Of a DNA stretch of 64,000 bases, positions 20,469 through 30,162 are shown piece after piece. The stretch's first letter is position 1. Each line of letters opens with the position of its first letter. The stretch lies in contig OY755244.1 in NCBI GenBank assembly GCA_963576725.1, forward strand, positions 36,654,109-36,718,108, in the 5' to 3' direction. Below the pieces are notes generated by a model. That model ran no database searches, had not been told where the DNA came from, and saw only the letters and a list, made by a program, of their open reading frames with translations. The position numbers and the translations under genes are program-made. The stretch comes from Azorinus chamasolen. Its lineage: Eukaryota; Mollusca; Bivalvia; Cardiida; Solecurtidae.

Positions 20469-20884
20469 ACAAACAGAAGCAAATCCACTACTACAAACAA
20501 TTCCTACTCTAACTACGGGACAGGACTTGAAAACTTACATTGTTTCCTAGGTTCTTCAAACAGCATAAGACATCTCAGACTTTTGCCCTAAACGTGTTGA
20601 CAGCACGGCTGTGTCGAGCAATGTGACAACGCCACAATACATGTACACATTAATAGTACACACTAATGCTAAACTTGGGCAGTACTAAAAAGATTTACAT
20701 GCATTTTACTCGTGTAACCAGTTACAATTAGATCACCAGATTTAACCTACAGGTTCTATACACAACAATTGCACATGGTTTATCTACCCACAGTTAGTCC
20801 TCCGTAAAAACTCATGTTAAAGCGAAACGCGTGGCACCTTTCCGTATTAGCATTGTCGTCTGCTGAACACATTTTCGTCTGCTT
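20469..20884. other. No gene seen
   Basis: Unique-looking AT-rich sequence. Short ORFs only. Confidence 0.4.
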
Positions 20885-20935
20885 CAATCAGTTTGGATCC
20901 AGATGAGACGCCGAGTTACTCTTCCTGTCGTTCAT
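20885..20935 (+). mobile_element. Family G half core
   Basis: AATCAGTTTGGATCCAGATG AGACGCCGAGTTACTC then unrelated sequence: the second arm is lost just past the apex. Confidence 0.65.
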
Positions 20936-20959
20936 AACCCCATTGGTTGTGTTTTAAGT

Positions 20960-21395
20960 TTGAACCCTTTCCTTCATATTAACGCATTTTCACGCCTTTT
21001 CTAACAGAGTAGACATAGATCAGGCAACTCCTACATGAGCTGTCTGATCAAGGTACTCTCTGTTTGCTTATGAGATTACAGTACAACCTCTCTATAACGG
21101 CAACTAAATTACATCAAGTATTTTGTGTTAAATGCAGGTGGTTGCTTAAAGCAAGGTGAAAGTAAAACAGAACGCTCCTATAGGAGCTGCTTTAAGCAGC
21201 TACCTGCCCTAGATACCAACTAATTAACACAATTTAGTGGCCGTTATAGAGAGGTTTTACTGTATATAGATTTGATCATACAGTTTTTGTCTAAGCAAAA
21301 CTTTCCTTTGAAAATTTCACATTATAAATTTTAAGTTAATGAATATTCATTTAGTAATAAAAGCATGCATAATGTTTAAAGTTCTGTCTATACAG
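20960..21395 (-). mobile_element. Family B MITE with nested D2
   Basis: TTGAACCCTTTCCTTCATAT left; core GCAACTCCTACATGAGCTG; D2 sits in GAGATTA/TATAGATTTG; then GTTAATGAATATTCATTTAG. Confidence 0.85.
21079..21262 (+). mobile_element. Family D2 MITE nested in B, TA duplication
   Basis: CAGTACAACCTCTCTATAAC to GAGAGGTTTTACTG, TA at 21077-78 and 21263-64. About 20 bp of the right arm is missing after CTATAGGAGC. Removing it restores the B sequence. Confidence 0.9.
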
Positions 21396-21829
21396 CCCCT
21401 GAGCAGTGAACCTATGACAAACACTGTGAAACCTCTTAAATATATATGTTTACATGTAAATCATATATTAATTAATAAACTCTGTTTTAGATCAAAATCA
21501 GACTACTGTCGTTAAAACAAGATACAGTTGGAATCGAAAGACTGAATGAGCGCTATCTGTCTATTCAGCTCCTATTTTTCCATACGGCTTGGATTCTGGT
21601 AATATAAGCTCGTACGAACATTTTCAATCGTTAAATTCGGTATAGTACTTGGCTTAATAATGACACATCATCCCGGTGTCAGTATAATTTGACAGGGATG
21701 GTGCTCATAACATGTGTCTGATTATTTGTATGACGTGCGCCACGTTTGCACACCGTTTTGCAGGAGGAAAGAAACTAATGTTTCCTCCCGCATTCATCTC
21801 TCTCCCTCCCTATTCCTTATACAGTAAAA
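21396..21829. other. No gene seen
   Basis: AT-rich, then a gtttgcacaccgttttgc palindrome-like patch near 21745 and a CTCTCTCCCTCCC pyrimidine tract next to the D4 element. Confidence 0.35.
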
Positions 21830-21831
21830 CC

Positions 21832-22025
21832 TCTCTTAACCGGAATTCTAATAGATAAGAATTTAGACACTTTTAGGCAGGCGACTGCTTAATGCAGGGT
21901 GAAAGTCATGCAGAAAGCTCCTCTAGGAGCTTTCTGCATGACTTCCACCCTGCATTAAGCTGCCACCTGTCTCCAATACCGATATTCATACTAAATTTAA
22001 CGGCCGGTTAAGAGAGGTTTTACTG
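21832..22025 (+). mobile_element. Family D4 MITE (variant pogo-like ends)
   Basis: CAGTAAAACCTCTCTTAACC to GGTTAAGAGAGGTTTTACTG, TA flanks. The D-type core GTCATGCAGAAAGCTCC, apex TCTAGGA, lies inside termini that differ from D and D2 (TTAACCGG in place of AATGCGAC or ATAACGGC). Confidence 0.9.
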
Positions 22026-22189
22026 TATAAATAATCATGAGGTAAAAGGTTCATCCCTGATAATACGAGTAGGCTTCACGGTCACCCACATGCTGTATGT
22101 GTAAATAAGCAGAGTTTCACCGTCTACATTGTTTACTTGAATCACGTTCTGTATTGAATCTCATTTCTCCGTTTTCACATTCTCCGCCA

Positions 22190-22327
22190 TGAAAATGCTG
22201 AAAAGGGGATTGGTTCGTCAGTATCTAGCATTAGAGTACGTTCAGTATGAAAGGGTATGCGTGTTTTGAACGGCAGAGAGTGTAGACCCTGAGCAGATAG
22301 CTCCTCTGAAATCTGGATATATGCACT
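22190..22327 (+). mobile_element. Family H MITE, decayed
   Basis: AAAATGCTGAAAAGGGGATT, GTACGTTCAGTATGAAAGG, GTGTAGACCCTGAGCAGATA, then a broken right arm. Confidence 0.55.
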
Positions 22328-22700
22328 GAATCTATCAATCTATGACATTCATCACAGAGTAGCATGGCGTAGCTCTTTTTGGATGGCACACTTTCTCCAG
22401 CCACTATCTCAAACCTTCAGAACATGCCTGTCACGGTCCGCAGAGACTGGTTACTGATTTCTGCCCCGCGGCCATTTCTGAACAAATTGAACAAAAACGG
22501 TAAGTTTCTCGACAAAATGGCTTTATAGTCTACTTTGGTCCTATTAATTGCCTACTGCAGCGGAACACCCTTCTTACCAGACCATCTCAAACATGTAACA
22601 TACAATATTTCAAGAACTATTTTCAACAACCGAGAAATGAAATCTGATATGGCCAATACACAATTTTATAAATGGTACATGTACAAATGTAGAACATATC
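22328..22700. other. No gene seen
   Basis: Unclassified. The ORF starting at 22535 enters the family A copy and is not supported. Confidence 0.35.
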
Positions 22701-22929
22701 TTAACCCATTCCCTCATAAGCTATCTTTAGACCAAACCTCTTTGATTAAATCTACCGAAAAGGGGCATTTACTACAGATAAGGGAACTTTTAGAATTTTG
22801 TAGTTTAGAAACCATTTTGATAAATAGAGCATTTGCTCCTATGGAGCAAATGCTCTATTTATCACAATGGTTTCAAAAAGTGACTTTCACAGAGGCGCCA
22901 AAAGGCATCAGTATGAGGGAATGAGTTAA
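22701..22929 (+). mobile_element. Family A MITE, full length
   Basis: TTAACCCATTCCCTCATAAG to GAGGGAATGAGTTAA; apex GCTCCTATGGAGC has lost one base of the dyad. Confidence 0.95.
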
Positions 22930-22959
22930 GCGGTCATCAAAATAGGTCTAATTATGGGA

Positions 22960-23112
22960 ATGTAAGACAGACGGTAGCTTAATGCAGGTCAAAGGTAATA
23001 CAGAAAACTCCTATATGAGCTTTTTGCATTACTTTTACCCTGCATTAAGCAACCACCTGCTTTTTAACACTCCTATGTTCATTAATATTATATGACTGTA
23101 GTTCTACTGTAT
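22960..23112 (-). mobile_element. Family D element, left end lost
   Basis: GGTAGCTTAATGCAGGTCAA, core apex AACTCCTATATGAGCTT, GCATTAAGCAACCACCTGC, ending GTAGTTCTACTG. Confidence 0.75.
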
Positions 23113-23270
23113 AATGAACAGACTGGTTCCTTATCAGTTTGATTTGTAATAAACATACCTACTTCTTATCAGTTTGATACAGTAAACATGCCGGTTCCTG
23201 ATCAGTTGATATATAGCAAGCAGGCTGGCTTCTTATCATTCTGATATATAGATTAAACATTGAGTCATGA
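23113..23270. repeat. Degenerate short tandem repeat, 35-45 bp unit
   Basis: Four partial units centred on TTCYTRATCAGTTTGAT and a rotating AAACATGCC/GGCTGG part. Confidence 0.55.
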
Positions 23271-23344
23271 TCAGTCTGGTACATAATATTCGAACCAGCG
23301 ATATTTACTATCATTTTGACAAACCTTTGCCAAAAAACGTCCAT

Positions 23345-23580
23345 ACTACTCAATAAATACGCATTTACGTGCTTTTACAAACAGAGTAGATCCAGATCAG
23401 ACGGCGCATACAGGAGCCGTCTGATCAGGGTTTCCTCTGATTGCTGGTATAATATAGATCTGATTCTAGGGTTTCTGTCTGTGCTAAATTTTCCTGTGAT
23501 CATATGCCATTTTTAAAAATGATCTAATTAATATTCATGTCATTAGTTCTTACATGAATATTGATGGAGGAAAGGGTTAA
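23345..23580 (-). mobile_element. Family B MITE
   Basis: Left tip lost; GTAGATCCAGATCAGACGGC.. GCCGTCTGATCAGGGTTTCC; right end ATGGAGGAAAGGGTTAA (B right-end wording on the usual left side). Confidence 0.85.
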
Positions 23581-23732
23581 AACGGTTTTTAGAGTAGATC
23601 ATAAACTACTTTCCATTTTGTATGAAATAAAATTTGAACCAGTCTCTTGTTCAGGTTGCCTGCAAACCGTATTGCTCCCATGACACTGATAGAATACCAC
23701 CAATATGCTACAATATCGTAAGAAGCGTGGGT

Positions 23733-23957
23733 TTAACCTTTTCGGTGCCAAATTTCTAATTGTCGTCTGCAATCCAAGTTTGTTAAATCATTCAGTAAAA
23801 TAAGGAAATGAGATAAATAAATGCAAATTTCAAAGGAAAAAGCACATAATAATATAGAAATAGAGATTGAGACAAATAGTGAAAAGGCGGCGTCTGATCT
23901 GGGACTGCACTATTTGTCGTGGTGCATTTATGCGATTGCGGCGGTGAAAGGGTGTAA
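23733..23957 (+). mobile_element. Family F MITE lacking one arm
   Basis: TTAACCTTTTCGGTGCCAAA left. GACAAATAGTGA joins AAAAGGCGGCGTCTG at the apex, so the left arm is gone; right end GCGGTGAAAGGGTGTAA. Confidence 0.9.
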
Positions 23958-23965
23958 ACTCGTTT

Positions 23966-24214
23966 CACCTTTTACTCCATAAATACGCCTCCATAAAATA
24001 CACCTTTTAACGCATTTGCAAACAGAGTAGATCCAGATCAGACGGCTTCTGAATCAGGATCTACTCTGCTTGTTTTTGACATGATAAAGATCTGGTTCTA
24101 TAGTTTTTGTCAAAGAAAAATATCCTTTGAAAAGTTTACATTATAAATGAAATGTCAGCTAATAAATATTAAGTCATTGTTTCAAACATAAATACTAATG
24201 GAGTAAAGGGCTAA
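23966..24214 (-). mobile_element. Family B MITE
   Basis: TTCACCTTTTACTCCATAAA left; core shortened to CAGACGGCTTCTGAATCAGG; right end ATGGAGTAAAGGGCTAA. Confidence 0.8.
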
Positions 24215-24259
24215 ACGCTGAGTAAATGTCATTTGCAGATTTTAATCATAATGATACTG

Positions 24260-24592
24260 AATCTGTAAGACACAGCGATGCCCCCGTCGTGATGCTTGCC
24301 CAGCTGCACGTAAAATTCCTACGTCATTTGACATTGACCTTGCGCTTGCGGGCAGCATTGTCTGGGTGCGTAATGAAAGTATGGATGGTGTTTAATGTGC
24401 ATTTTATGCAATTCCATGCCAATAGCTATAGCAGTTAGTGGGATATAAGACGACGAAAAAACTGTGACAACCGACTGCACGTACCAACTGCACGTAAAAA
24501 CGTGAGGCACGGACAGACAAACGGACAGACGGGCGGACAGGTGCAAAACATAATGCCCCCTGACTATCGTCAACGGGGGCATAAAAACTAAT
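24260..24592 (+). mobile_element. Mollusc GGGGGCATAAAAA-ending element
   Basis: From GATGCCCCCGTCGTGATGC to CAACGGGGGCATAAAAAC, with GGACAGACAAACGGACAGAC near the end and a terminal hairpin GCCCCCTGACTATCGTCAAC then GGGGGC. I recall this layout from mollusc genomes. A near-terminal hairpin would fit a Helentron-like element; that is inference. Confidence 0.6.
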
Positions 24593-24622
24593 GTCTGCTC
24601 CATCTCTTCTAATAGTTTCATC

Positions 24623-24720
24623 TATTGACCGAGTGTCAAACAGCTTGGATCCTGATGAGACGGCGACTTACTCGGTGTCTCATCTGGATCCAAACTGTTT
24701 TCAAAGGCGAGTCAACACGA
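24623..24720 (+). mobile_element. Family G element
   Basis: GACCGAGTGTCAAACAGCTT then GGATCCTGATGAGACGGC, apex ACTTACTCGG, TGTCTCATCTGGATCC. Confidence 0.8.
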
Positions 24721-24748
24721 GCTTATAGCATGAGAAAAGTTTGTCTCT

Positions 24749-24960
24749 TTAACCCATTCCCCCATAGGCTATATTTAGATCCAACCTCTTTGAATAAATC
24801 TACCGAAAAGGAGCATTAACTAGAGAAAAGGACAATTTTAGAATTTTGTAGTTTGAAACCATTTGGATAAATAGGAGCAAATACTCTATTTATCACAATG
24901 GTTTCATAAAGTGACCTTTACAGAGTCGTCAAAAGTCGTCAATATGAGGGAATGGGTTAA
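24749..24960 (+). mobile_element. Family A MITE with truncated arm
   Basis: Left arm stops at GATAAATA and joins GGAGCAAATACTC at the apex (ATA microhomology). Both TTAA ends are intact. Confidence 0.9.
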
Positions 24961-25075
24961 CCGGAGCATCAGAAAGACTGGATCCTGATGAAACGCCAAA
25001 TCATGGACGTCTGATTCGGATCCAAACTGCGTGTCTAATTTACTACAAATACGCCGCCAGAGTTCAAAGAGTTAT
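24957..25075 (+). mobile_element. Family G element abutting A
   Basis: Begins at the TTAA of the A copy. GACTGGATCCTGATGAAACG.. ACGTCTGATTCGGATCC with a decayed apex; ends TTCAAAGAGTTA. Confidence 0.65.
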
Positions 25076-25249
25076 TTGATTATCATGTTTTCATGACTTT
25101 TAATTACTATATAGCCGTCAATTAAAAACGAAACAGATGTCATTAAAAGGACACTGCTGATGCTTAATGCAGAACGAAGTTTATACAAAAAGTACTTATA
25201 TGGATTTTAACTGTTTCTAGCGTTAATGCGGGAAACGTGTCATCAATGG

Positions 25250-25410
25250 CGTTTACAAACAGTGTAGATCCAGATGATCTAATCAGGATCTGCATTGTTT
25301 GTTTTGTTACACTTTTCTTGAAAAAAAAAATCCTGAATATTCCCGGTAAGTTTGAATTTAGAAATACATGATTTTAATCTATCTGAGAATTCAGCACTGA
25401 AAAGGTTATG
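25250..25410 (-). mobile_element. Family I MITE
   Basis: GGCGTTTACAAACAGTGTAG ATCCAGATG..ATCAGGATCTGC; flank TTACACTTTTCTTG and CTGAATATTCCCGGTAAG; ends CAGCACTGAAAAGGTTA. The hairpin centre is collapsed. Confidence 0.65.
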
Positions 25411-25425
25411 ATACTGTGTCTTTTC

Positions 25426-25562
25426 AAAAATTCATACAGGTCAACCTTACCGTGAATATTCAGAATTTTGTTTTAAAGATACGAGTAACATGACAAACAG
25501 CACAGGCCCTGATTAAACCCCTCTCATCTGGGTCTTCACTATTTGCAAATTACACTTGTGAC
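25426..25562 (+). mobile_element. Family I MITE, inverse copy
   Basis: ACCTTACCGTGAATATTCAG, TACGAGTAACATGACAAACA, core ACAGGCCCTGATTAAAC..CATCTGGGTC. Faces the preceding I copy, making a head-to-head pair. Confidence 0.55.
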
Positions 25563-25599
25563 TCGTTTCCCACACTCAAATGAAACAAGAGAATGTTTG

Positions 25600-25728
25600 T
25601 CAAGGAAGAGAATTTAGACTCATAACTATATTATGCAATCGAACTAAGCAGACCCTGATAAGAAACTCCTTCGTGGATGTCTGATCTGGGTCTACTCTAT
25701 TTTCAAAAGCGTAAATATGCGTGTATAT
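25600..25728 (+). mobile_element. Family B, right part
   Basis: AGACTCATAACTATATTATG, GCAGACCCTGATAAGAAACT, apex CCTTCGTGG, CTGATCTGGGTCTACTC. Confidence 0.65.
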
Positions 25729-25859
25729 TATAAGATGTGGAGGATGTATAGTAGAGAGGTTTACGGTAACTACAAAAACGTTACAAAACTTTAATACGTC
25801 GTTTTAACAGTATTTCAGTCATATCACGACGTCCAGCTAACTTAGTTACAGGTGGAATA

Positions 25860-25990
25860 AGACAACCCCCCCCCCCCCCCATTGCACTGTTTCGTGCGCA
25901 GAAAACCATGACCTACCGCAAGCCAGCTGGAAGGCTTCCTCACATGAAAAATCCAAATGTCCAGACCGGGATTCGAACTTAAATGGTGAA
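25860..25990 (-). mobile_element. SINE fragment with Meta-like core
   Basis: Minus strand reads AAGTTCGAATCCCGGTC (B box), then TTTCATGTGAGGAAGCC, CCAGCTGGCTTGCGGTAGG and TGGTTTTCTGC. This order matches the Meta core of MetaSINEs reported from bivalves, by recall. A run of about 17 C at 25865-25880 follows and may be an assembly weak spot. Confidence 0.6.
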
Positions 25991-26017
25991 TACTGAAAGT
26001 GGAACGGCCCGTCAGAA

Positions 26018-26214
26018 TTAACCTTTAGCTTGCTGAGCAAATTATTTTTGCAGAATTTTTCACCTACATGTACTACATTTTCAGAATTCAAGCTATAAGG
26101 TGTCTACCAGGGTGTCAAACAGTTTGGATCCTGGTGAGATGCAGAGTTACTCGGCGTCTCATCTAGATCCATAATGTTTGTATAGGTATTCACTCATAGC
26201 AGGCTAGAGATTAA
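26018..26214 (+). mobile_element. Family G2 MITE, full length
   Basis: TTAACCTTTAGCTTGCTGAG to CATAGCAGGCTAGAGATTAA; core CAGTTTGGATCCTGGTGAGA, apex AGAGTTACTCGG, CGTCTCATCTAGATCC. The termini differ from G and G3. Confidence 0.8.
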
Positions 26215-26390
26215 CTATTAAATACAATCTATTCAGTATGAAAGATTAAAACTTGCTACAGGACCTCGACTGACAACCATTGCAGACCCTGACAAGAGGA
26301 CTTCCACTGGAAACCCTCTGATCTGGGTCTACACTGTTTGCAAATGCCAGTATACTCGTTTCCAATTTCCCGCATTTAAAAGGTTGACTT
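26211..26390 (+). mobile_element. Family H MITE abutting G2
   Basis: Shares TTAA 26211-26214. CTATTCAGTATGAAAGATT, core CATTGCAGACCCTGACAAGA, apex CTTCCACTGGAAACC, tail GCCAGTATACTCG. Confidence 0.75.
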
Positions 26391-26566
26391 GACGTAGAGA
26401 TTCGTTCAATATGTTCACTTGTTTCTCATGGAAATACCGGTATTCTCTACAACAGCTACAATATAATTGAACACTATAAAAGTGTGTTCGGCAATATTTC
26501 TGAATATGGCATGGTATTATTATATGATCAATGATCTTAATAAAATTCAAACAGCATCTTAAGTTC

Positions 26567-26720
26567 TTAACCCCTTGCCTGATAAATGCGATCTGATCAT
26601 CATTCGCAAACAGCTTGGATCTAGATGAGACGCCGAGTAACTCGGCGTCTCATCAGGATTCAAGCTGTTTGGCAATTGGTCAATAATTTCCTCGAAAGTT
26701 TTAACGAATTGATAAAAGGT
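26567..26720 (-). mobile_element. Family G MITE
   Basis: TTAACCCCTTGCCTGATAAA; near-perfect core CAGCTTGGATCTAGATGAGA, apex GCCGAGTAACTCGGC, CGTCTCATCAGGATTC; then GGTCAATAATTTCCTCG. Confidence 0.85.
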
Positions 26721-26969
26721 AAAAATGATAGCAGCTCAAAAATTGAGCAGACATCATTTTTCAGCATGTTAAAGGTTAAGAAATTCTCAATTGCATGCAT
26801 TAGTAAACTGTTGCGAATAACGATGCAGGATAAATACATAGTGTCTTTAATATGCTGTACAAGTAACTATTTAACTGCCAAACAGTGTTGTCAGTAAAAT
26901 ATGTCATCTTATTCCATTTTGTTTTTCAGTTCCCAAGCTCCGCCTACCCCTATTTATAAATAAACATTA

Positions 26970-27046
26970 TGACAGCATTAAACGCACTGGATCCTGGTGA
27001 GAGCCTGAGTTATTTGGCATTTGATCTGGATCAAATCTTTAAACCG
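26970..27046 (+). mobile_element. Family G remnant
   Basis: CACTGGATCCTGGTGAGA.. TTTGATCTGGATCAAATC; decayed apex GAGTTATTTGGC. Confidence 0.55.
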
Positions 27047-27057
27047 ACGTAGATGTT

Positions 27058-27320
27058 TTAACCCTTTCCTTCATATTAACACATTTTTATGCATTTGCAA
27101 ACAGAGAAGACCCAGGTCAGACGGCTCCTATAGGAGCCGTCAAATCCGAGTCTGCTCTGTTTGCTAATGGAATTCAATAGCTCATTTTCTTTAGTTTCTA
27201 AAAATGTATACAGTATTCCACCATCCATACTTCATTATAACTCTCAAAATGATAATTGGATCGGTTCGTAATAGTGATATGTATACAATGTACAAGGACG
27301 GGTTCACCAGCAACGGTTAA
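27058..27320 (-). mobile_element. Family B2 MITE
   Basis: TTAACCCTTTCCTTCATATT; core GAAGACCCAGGTCAGACGG with perfect apex GGCTCCTATAGGAGCC; B2 flank GCTCATTTTCTTTAG. Confidence 0.9.
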
Positions 27321-27540
27321 CCTTCTACTCCATAAATGCGCCTTTCTATGCCCAGGTCAGACAGCTCCTGTAGGAACCTTCTGATCAGGTCTGTTCTGTT
27401 TGCATAGGATATACTATGGATATGGTTCTGCAATTTCAGCCATGGTTAAAATCTCTAAGCCCATGTGCTATCATAACACTTAATGTAATTAATATTCACG
27501 ATGTCTTTATTTCTTTCAATAATATTTATGTTGTTAACGT
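27317..27540 (-). mobile_element. Family B MITE abutting B2
   Basis: Shares TTAA 27317-27320. The outer left stem is missing (TCTATGCCCAGGTCAGACAG), apex GCTCCTGTAGGAACC; ends ATATTTATGTTGTTAACG. Confidence 0.8.
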
Positions 27541-27601
27541 ATAATATGTTTATGACAGCATTGTTTATTATATTTAATTTTCAGAAGATCAATGTATATT
27601 C

Positions 27602-27731
27602 AGATTCCGGAGGAGCCCTCTGCTCGGAGTCTGCACTCTTTGCCGTTCAAAACGCGTATACACTTTCATACTGAATGGACTCTATTGCTAGATACTGATG
27701 AACCAATCCCCATTTCTGCAGTCAAAGCGTT
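27602..27731 (-). mobile_element. Family H half element starting at apex
   Basis: Begins CCGGAGGAGCCCTCTGCTC, i.e. the second arm only, then GTTCAAAACGCG and CATACTGAATGGACTC. Ends CAGTCAAAGCGTTAA. Confidence 0.7.
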
Positions 27732-27885
27732 AATGTCTTTACATAGCGGAGAATGTGAAGACGGAGAAATTGGATTCAATACAGAACATGATTCAAGTAA
27801 ATTCTTGAAACGATGTTTTTAGAAATGATGTTGCTTTTTGGGACTCCGGCACTGCGTTTTAATGATACAGGCAGTACAGTAGAGT

Positions 27886-28025
27886 CTGTCTTAAGCGATC
27901 TTATATTGATAGGAAACAGGAATCAGAAGGCTCCTGGAGGAGCCCTCTGATGATTGTCTGCACTGTCTGTTTGTCGTTCAAAATCGAAAACTATATATCC
28001 TTTCATACCGATGTTGGTAGGTTAT
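27886..28025. mobile_element. D3-like end joined to family H core
   Basis: CAGTAGAGTCTGTCTTAAGC resembles the D3 left end; 30 bp on, an H core follows (AAGGCTCCTGGAGGAGCCCT, then GTCTGCACTGTCTG). The mixed ends look like a chimera or a nested scrap. Confidence 0.5.
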
Positions 28026-28029
28026 ATTG

Positions 28030-28262
28030 TTAACTCATTCTCTGCTAGGCTATTTTTAGACCCAATCTTTTTAATCAATCTACCGAAAAGGAGCATTAAC
28101 TATAGAAAAGGAGAGTTTTAGAATTGTGTTGTATTGAAACCATTGTGATAAGTAGAGCATTTGCTCCTGTGGAGCAAATGCTCTATTCATAACAATGTTT
28201 TCACAATGTGAATTTTATAGAGGCACACAAATGCGTCACTAGGGGGTAATGAAATGTGTTAA
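28030..28262 (+). mobile_element. Family A MITE, full length
   Basis: TTAACTCATTCTCTGCTAGG; apex GCTCCTGTGGAGC; right end decayed to GAAATGTGTTAA. Confidence 0.85.
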
Positions 28263-28639
28263 ACTATGCTGAATAATTCCACTACGAAACTTAAGCATTC
28301 AAACAAGACTTTTTATGACAATTATTTCTGAAAGTGTTTTGATGACGTCTTTTAACCAAACACGCGACACTAACATGAAGGTGAATTACACGTACATGTA
28401 ACACGCCGTACTGTATTTGAGGCAATGCGTGCATGAAGTGGATGGGCGTTGAGAAACAACAGTTCCAACAACATGTGTGTCAAACCAATACCAGAATATC
28501 CAAAATGGATGTCACGTGACATGGTCTGTCATATGTTCCCCAAATTGTTTGCAAATATCATTTTCAATGCATTCATTGCATGTATACATGTAACTCTTAA
28601 TATGCTGAATAATTAAAACTAGCTCCTCCTTTTCTGAAT
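28263..28639. other. No gene seen
   Basis: Unclassified sequence with no MITE core; only short ORFs. Confidence 0.4.
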
Positions 28640-28797
28640 ATTAAATAAACAGAAAGTTGTATCCAAAATTTATCTCTAAAGAACTTCATTATAACGACAA
28701 GCAGTGTAGACTCTGATCAAATGGCTCCCTCATGAGCTCTTTGATGTGGGTCTACACTATTTGCAAATGTTTCATATACTCGGTTCCCGCACATTAA
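28640..28797 (+). mobile_element. Family H MITE, left-truncated
   Basis: AGCAGTGTAGACTCTGATCA, apex GGCTCCCTCATGAGC, GATGTGGGTCTACAC, H tail CATATACTCGGTTCCCGC ending in TTAA 28794. Confidence 0.75.
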
Positions 28798-29011
28798 CCT
28801 ATTTGCTCCTAGGGGATTCTTCCATTTTTATATATATTGGATTAGTCCATTTTTTTATCTAAGGGGTGCCTGGCCTAAATTTTCAATTTCGTTTTGTTTT
28901 ATATTGAAATTCCTATCAGCAAACAGTGCAGACTCTGATCAGACGCCGCTGATCAGAGTCTACACTGTTTGCCTACGTCCCATATATGGGATCGTGGGAG
29001 CAAATGATTAA
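28794..29011 (+). mobile_element. Family J MITE, full length
   Basis: TIR TTAACCTATTTGCTCCTAGG with GGGAGCAAATGATTAA. Core CAGACTCTGATCAGACGCCG then CTGATCAGAGTCTACAC; here the usual mismatch position is paired. Shares TTAA with the H copy before it. Only copy in the window. Confidence 0.8.
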
Positions 29012-29181
29012 AATTAAAGTCATTTAAAATGAAAACAGCTATGCCTTTTAAGTGTCATTAACGACAAAAGTAAAATCCCCCGACTCTGAATTTTTGATCA
29101 TGCTTCGACAAGTAAATATAAATTGATATATATCTGATTTGGCTGCATCTTCAATGTACTAAATAATTTACTTCATAATCC

Positions 29182-29597
29182 TTAAACCATCTACCCCATA
29201 AATACACCTTTCTATGCCCTTTCAAACAGTGTAGACCCATATCAGATGGCTTCTATATGAGCTGTCTAATCTGGGTCTGATCTATTTGCTTATGATATAC
29301 AGCAAACCCCCGCTAATGCGACCACCTAAAATATGTATTATTCTTGGTGCTAAATTCAGGCGGTAGCTTAATGCATTACTTTTGTCCTGCATTAAGCAAC
29401 CACCTGGTTATAAAGACACACATGCCTATTCATTAAGTGGTCGCAATAGCGGGGTTCTACTGTAATATAGATCTGGTTCTACGTATTCTGTCATGGTCAA
29501 ACATGGCTATGTCCGTGTACTATTATAGCAACTGATCTAATTAAAACCCATGATGCCATTAGTTCTTGCATGAATATTCATTGAGAAAAGGGTTCAA
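29182..29597 (-). mobile_element. Family B MITE with nested D
   Basis: TTAAACCATCTACCCCATAA left; core apex GGCTTCTATATGAGC; interrupted at GATATA; resumes ATATAGATCTGG; ends GAGAAAAGGGTTCA. Confidence 0.85.
29300..29462 (-). mobile_element. Family D MITE nested in B, TA duplication
   Basis: CAGCAAACCCCCGCTAATGC to GCGGGGTTCTACTG; TA at 29298-99 and 29463-64. The left arm is absent: GCTTAATGCATTACTTTTGT joins the two sides past the apex. Confidence 0.85.
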
Positions 29598-29625
29598 AAA
29601 CCGCTTAAGACAGGTTCTACTGTAT
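29598..29625. mobile_element. Orphan D3 right end
   Basis: ACCGCTTAAGACAGGTTCTA then CTGTA matches the right terminus of D3 elements, with no core attached. Confidence 0.6.
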
Positions 29626-29759
29626 ATGTGTTCATCTACTCCTTCTTCTTCCTGACCCCTGTTACCGTAATTCAATAAAGTGTGCTCACCAACTGATCTG
29701 CTGACGGCTCCTCGTGTGGCCTCTGATTGATTTATAACATTGTAGCGTATGTGACTATA

Positions 29760-29979
29760 CAGTAAAACCTCTCTATAACGGCCACTAAATTACATCAATT
29801 ATTTTCTGTTAAAGGCAGGTGGCTGCTTAAAGCAAGGTGAAAGTAAAACAGAACGATCCTATAGGAGCGTTCTGTTTTCCTTTCACCTTGCTTTAAGTTC
29901 ACCTTGCTTTAAGCAGCCACCTGCCCTAAATACCAACTAATTAACACAATTTAATGGCCGTTATAGAGAGGTTTTCCTG
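29760..29979 (+). mobile_element. Family D2 MITE, full length
   Basis: CAGTAAAACCTCTCTATAAC to AGAGAGGTTTTCCTG with TA flanks. The right arm carries a duplicated TTCACCTTGCTTTAAG, an 18-bp tandem repeat inside the stem. Confidence 0.9.
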
Positions 29980-29987
29980 TATTTACA

Positions 29988-30110
29988 ATTAACCATTCGC
30001 CTGCTAAGCGCGACCTGACTGGCATTTGCATGCATGATGTCATCTTTGATCCAGATGAGACGCCGAATGACTGGGCGTCTCATCAGGTCCAAGCCATAAT
30101 AGGTGTATTA
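29988..30110 (+). mobile_element. Family G element
   Basis: TTAACCATTCGCCTGCTAAG; TTTGATCCAGATGAGACGCC, apex GAATGACTGGGC, GTCTCATCAGGTCC. Confidence 0.7.
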
Positions 30111-30162
30111 TTATTTACGAATCAAGTTAATACACTTACACTGTTAATACATTTAACAGTAA

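Noticed and set aside
22535..22924. 129-codon ORF
   Set aside because: Its second half lies inside a full-length family A MITE, and the MLYLSQWF-type peptide recurs in every A copy with that frame.
25860..25885. C run as a meaningful G-quadruplex
   Set aside because: A single homopolymer of about 17 next to a SINE scrap is more likely slippage or a sequencing weak spot.
27592..27822. 76-codon ORF
   Set aside because: The first half is the H hairpin arm and flank; the rest is short and unsupported.
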